A program made the position numbers and the translations under genes. A stretch of 42,963 bases of DNA from Chromatiales bacterium (lineage in GTDB: Bacteria; Pseudomonadota; Gammaproteobacteria; Chromatiales; Chromatiaceae), in the NCBI GenBank assembly GCA_030145425.1, contig JAQYVO010000242.1, forward strand, positions 1 to 42,963, in the 5' to 3' direction. Positions 39,919 through 42,963 of this stretch are shown piece by piece. Below the pieces are notes generated by a model that saw nothing but the letters and a program-made list of their open reading frames with translations, searched no databases and was not told where the DNA came from. Numbering within the stretch: the first letter of the stretch is position 1; every line of letters begins with the position of its first letter.

Positions 39919-41562
39919 TCAGTCGCCGCCGGTGGCGTGACGCCTTTCCTCCAGCTCGCGCAATTCCACCCGCCGGACCTTGCCGGTCGTGGTCATGGGT
40001 AATTGTTCGATGAATTCGATCTCACGGGGATATTCGTAGGCGGCCAATCGGTCCCGCACCGATTGCTGTATCGATTGCGCCAGTTGGTCGCTGGCTTCGT
40101 GGCCCTTTCGCAGTACGACAAAGGCCTTGACGATGGACCCCCGTAAATCGTCGGGTTTGCCGATTGCCGCAGCTTGGAGTACCGCCGGATGCTTGATCAG
40201 ACAATCTTCGATTTCGCCGGGGCCGATGCGGTAGCCGGCGCTGGATATGACGTCGTCGCGGCGGCCGACGTACCAGATGTAACCGTCCTCGTCACGGTAG
40301 CCGACGTCCCCGGTCAGGAACCAGCGATCGACGAATTTGTCGCGGGTCGCATCCTCGTTGTTCCAGTAACCCAGGAAGACGACAGGATCCCCGTCGGCCC
40401 AAGCTGCCAGTTCTCCCGTTTCACCGGCAGGTAGAACCTGCCCCTCGGCATCGATCACCTCGACCCGGTGGCCCGGATAGGGCTTGCCCATGGAGCCGGG
40501 TTTCGGCGGCATAATTTCGGAACAGTTGCCGACCAGGTAATTGAATTCGGTTTGCCCCCACATCTCGTTGATGGTCAGCCCGAGAGCTTCCCGCCCCCAG
40601 TGAATCAATTCCTCTCCAACGGCCTCGCCGGCCGACATGACCGAGCGCAGCTCAACCCCGTAACCAGCCCGAAGGTCCGGTACCTGTCGCAGCATCTTCA
40701 GCGCGGTGGGGGGGATAAAGGCATTGCGAACCCGGTAGCGGGCCAGGACTCGGGCAACCTGCTCGGGATCGAATTTGCCGCCCTCGTAGGCGAGTATCGG
40801 CCGGCCGAAATACAGCGTCGGCAGCAGCGCATCCCACAGCCCGCCGGTCCAGGCCCAGTCTGCCGGCGTCCAGAACAGATCTCCCGGCTGCGGAAAAAGG
40901 TTCTGCGACATCTCGAATCCGGTCAGGTTGCCGTACAGCGCCCGGTGCGGAATGAGTGCACCCTTGGGTGGTCCGGTCGTACCGGATGTGTAGATCAGCA
41001 GTGCCGGGGTATCGGCTGAGGTCGACGCAATCTCGAATTCGTCGGCGGATTTCGACAGCAGGCGCCAGAATTCAGTATCGCCGCAGTCACAACCGATGAC
41101 TTCGCGAAGGTCCGGCAACTGGTCGTGCAGGGCATGCAAAAGGTCCAGCCGGCTGGCATCCGTGATCACAACGCTGGCACCGCTGTCACCGAGACGATAG
41201 CTCAGTGCGTCTTCACCGAACAGAATTGACAAGGGAACGGCGATAGCGCCGATCTTGTAACAGGCCATGTGCGCAATCGCGGTCTCCGGCCTCTGCGGCA
41301 GGACCATGGCAACGCGGTCACCGGGCCCCACGCCGAGTCCACGCAGCATGTTGGCGCACTGATTGGAATACCGGATCAGCTGGCCATAGTTCAGGCTTTT
41401 GCGATCGCCGCCGGCATTCTCATAGTAAATCGCTATCTGATCGGCACGATCACTGTGACGATCGCAGCAGAGCTGGGCGATGTTCAACCGGGGTGGCACC
41501 TGCCAGCGAAAACCCTTGGCCAGTCGGTCGAAATCACCGATCGTGGAATCGATCAGTCTCAT
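39919..41562 (-). CDS. AMP-forming acyl-CoA synthetase
   Basis: This is a 547-residue adenylate-forming enzyme that activates a carboxylic acid to its CoA thioester through an acyl-AMP. The P-loop-like motif is YTSGTTGPPKGALIPHR, followed by the acyl-pocket segment TPADWAWTGGL, MWGQTEFNYLVGN, WFLTGDVGYRDEDGYIWYVGR and the catalytic lysine in MTTTGKVRRVELR. It resembles acetyl/medium-chain synthetases (AcsA-like); the substrate cannot be read from sequence alone. The ATG at 41562 follows GGAGGCAGAT; the frame from 41637 adds residues without a ribosome site. It is paired with the AcuI-type reductase downstream. Confidence 0.9.
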   Translation of the reverse strand: MRLIDSTIGDFDRLAKGFRWQVPPRLNIAQLCCDRHSDRADQIAIYYENAGGDRKSLNYGQLIRYSNQCANMLRGLGVGPGDRVAMVLPQRPETAIAHMACYKIGAIAVPLSILFGEDALSYRLGDSGASVVITDASRLDLLHALHDQLPDLREVIGCDCGDTEFWRLLSKSADEFEIASTSADTPALLIYTSGTTGPPKGALIPHRALYGNLTGFEMSQNLFPQPGDLFWTPADWAWTGGLWDALLPTLYFGRPILAYEGGKFDPEQVARVLARYRVRNAFIPPTALKMLRQVPDLRAGYGVELRSVMSAGEAVGEELIHWGREALGLTINEMWGQTEFNYLVGNCSEIMPPKPGSMGKPYPGHRVEVIDAEGQVLPAGETGELAAWADGDPVVFLGYWNNEDATRDKFVDRWFLTGDVGYRDEDGYIWYVGRRDDVISSAGYRIGPGEIEDCLIKHPAVLQAAAIGKPDDLRGSIVKAFVVLRKGHEASDQLAQSIQQSVRDRLAAYEYPREIEFIEQLPMTTTGKVRRVELRELEERRHATGGD

Positions 41563-41679
41563 ATCTGCCTCCGATAGCACGCAACACCGCCTGCCAGCGT
41601 TTGATATTTCCGCTGTCTGTGAACTGTAGCAGAACATCCGCCCCCGGCAAGTTCCTTGCGAAGAACAGGGGGTCCGCGC

Positions 41680-42963
41680 TCAGTATTCTGTATCCGGAAT
41701 ATACTTTCCCTTGAGTCCACTGGCTGCATAGTCTTTGTTCAGGGCGTCTCCCGCTGTATCGGGATGCACCCCCAGCCGACTCGTGAGACAGTCCCACAAA
41801 AGACCGAACAGGCGCTTCAATGCGATGCGATGGAGTTGACCAGTCCTCTGATAAAGCCAATCACTCAGACTGAGGAAACGGTCGAAAGGGGCATCTCCGA
41901 AAACCAGCGGCAGACTCGTGCCGAATCGCCCCGAGTTTGCAATCATGTCCCAGTAGCGGGCGAAGCGAGCAAGGCGCTGCATGGTGGGGAAATCGATACA
42001 ACCGGTACTCAGGATGTTATAGGGCGGAGCGGGGTTGTATCGCATTTGATACGCTTTGGTATGACGGCTGATAGGCGAACCGCGCAGACGTTTAAGCATG
42101 CCGACTTGTATCTCCTGGGGCCTCAGGGCGACAAGTTCATCAAAGCTACGGCCGAAACTCTCGATATCCTCCCCCGGCAACCCGACAATCAGGTCCGCGT
42201 GGATATGGACATGGCTGTGCTGTCTCAGCCAGTAAAGATTCGACACGGTCTTTTCCCGATCCTGTCGACGGCTGATGAGGGACTGTACTTCCGCATTGAA
42301 GGTCTGTATGCCCACCTCCAACTGCAGGGATCCAGCCGGGAAACGTGCCAGAAGGTCCCGCAATCTGTCAGGCAGACGATCCGGAATCACTTCGAAATGC
42401 AAAAAAAGTTGCTCATCCAGGTGCTTCAGAAAGAACTCGAGAATGGCAACCGCACTATCGATATGAAGATTAAAGGTGCGATCCACGAATTTGAAACGCC
42501 GGGCGCCCCGGTCGTGCAGCATCTGCATCTCCCGGAGAAAAGCATCCAAATCAAAGTCCCAGGTTGTCTTATCCAGGGCAGACAGGCAAAACTCACACTT
42601 GAACGGACAACCCCGGGACGCTTCTACATAAATCACTCGATTGGCGATGTCTTCATCTGTGTAATGACCGTAGGGAAAAACCACCGATTCTAAATCCGGC
42701 AATGGTGACGCCAGGATCTTGGTAGTGGGAGAACGATCCTGAATGAGTTGCCGGCAAACTTCCGCGAGGTACAAGTCTGCCTGGCCGGTGATTACGTAAT
42801 CCGCTATCGATACGACAGGCAGCGAATCCCATTCATAACTCACCTCGGGACCACCGAGAATGATCTTGATATCCGGCTTGATGGTCTTGAGCAAACCCAC
42901 CACACGGCTGATCTGCTCCAGGTTCCATATATAGACACCAAACCCAATAATCTCCGGAGATTC
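41680..42963 (-). CDS. B12-binding radical SAM protein (5' end outside window)
   Basis: At least 427 residues are visible, and the frame is open to the window edge, so the N-terminus is missing. The visible part opens with the second half of a B12-binding domain (IKIILGGPEVSYEWD, DYVITGQAD). The radical SAM core follows with the cluster motif SRGCPFKCEFC, then FVDRTFNLHID, LQLEVGIQTFN and HADLIVGLPGED. The C-terminal 110 residues (FDRFLSLSDWLYQRTGQLHR) look like the DUF4080 tail found on one group of these enzymes. The substrate is unknown. It ends 117 bases before the acyl-CoA synthetase start on the same strand. Confidence 0.87.
   Translation of the reverse strand, partial: ESPEIIGFGVYIWNLEQISRVVGLLKTIKPDIKIILGGPEVSYEWDSLPVVSIADYVITGQADLYLAEVCRQLIQDRSPTTKILASPLPDLESVVFPYGHYTDEDIANRVIYVEASRGCPFKCEFCLSALDKTTWDFDLDAFLREMQMLHDRGARRFKFVDRTFNLHIDSAVAILEFFLKHLDEQLFLHFEVIPDRLPDRLRDLLARFPAGSLQLEVGIQTFNAEVQSLISRRQDREKTVSNLYWLRQHSHVHIHADLIVGLPGEDIESFGRSFDELVALRPQEIQVGMLKRLRGSPISRHTKAYQMRYNPAPPYNILSTGCIDFPTMQRLARFARYWDMIANSGRFGTSLPLVFGDAPFDRFLSLSDWLYQRTGQLHRIALKRLFGLLWDCLTSRLGVHPDTAGDALNKDYAASGLKGKYIPDTEY

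Overview
The window reads as chromosomal DNA of a gammaproteobacterium. A full-length RdgC, a YbiT-type ABC-F ATPase, OmpA-type lipoproteins, a CHASE3-GGDEF-EAL protein and a radical-SAM protein with an apparent DUF4080-type tail all fit this. Short palindromes of the form GGTCGAATTCATTCGACC recur, and I associate these with environmental, possibly sulfur-oxidising, gammaproteobacteria. The lineage below class level is a guess. No rRNA, tRNA, CRISPR array, transposase or integrase gene was seen.

Layout. (1) 0.5-6.4 kb: a cysteine desulfurase, a zinc-ribbon protein, a c-di-GMP turnover protein and a secreted ParB-like protein whose leader carries three hairpins. (2) 6.7-12.9 kb, plus strand: PP2C phosphatase, FHA protein, an unknown protein, a Ser/Thr kinase fused through a membrane segment to a periplasmic SUMF1/FGE-like domain, a lipoprotein, and a periplasmic repeat protein with paired cysteines. 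(3) 13.0-23.0 kb, minus strand: two paralogous secreted vWA proteins, an ABC ATPase, an FtsX/MacB-type permease, a periplasmic SUMF1-like protein, and two coiled-coil lipoproteins (one with a glycine zipper). A divergent OmpA-type glycine-zipper lipoprotein follows. (4) 24.2-31.1 kb: a leaderless lysozyme/PG-binding/C39-peptidase fusion, four consecutive hypothetical genes that appear to share a DUF2589-like beta domain, and a membrane-attached patatin phospholipase. (5) 31.3-43 kb: ordinary chromosomal genes (AlkA-type glycosylase, metallophosphoesterase, secreted protein, RdgC, YbiT, LysR regulator with a divergent small protein, AcuI-type reductase, acyl-CoA synthetase, radical SAM protein cut by the window end).

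The main discovery is that regions 2 and 3 together look like the threonine-phosphorylation signalling pathway of type VI secretion (TagQRST, PpkA, PppA, Fha), with no T6SS structural gene in the window. The minus-strand order vWA - ATPase - permease - SUMF1 protein - lipoprotein matches my recollection of the Pseudomonas ppkA-tagT-tagS-tagR-tagQ order. The domains are reshuffled: the kinase carries its own TagR-like sensor domain, and the vWA domain that PpkA carries at its C-terminus is encoded separately, twice. The proposed flow is envelope input (lipoproteins, ABC complex, SUMF1 and vWA domains) to the transmembrane kinase, then to the FHA protein, reset by the PP2C phosphatase. What it controls is not visible; the neighbouring leaderless peptidoglycan hydrolase and phospholipase are candidates only.
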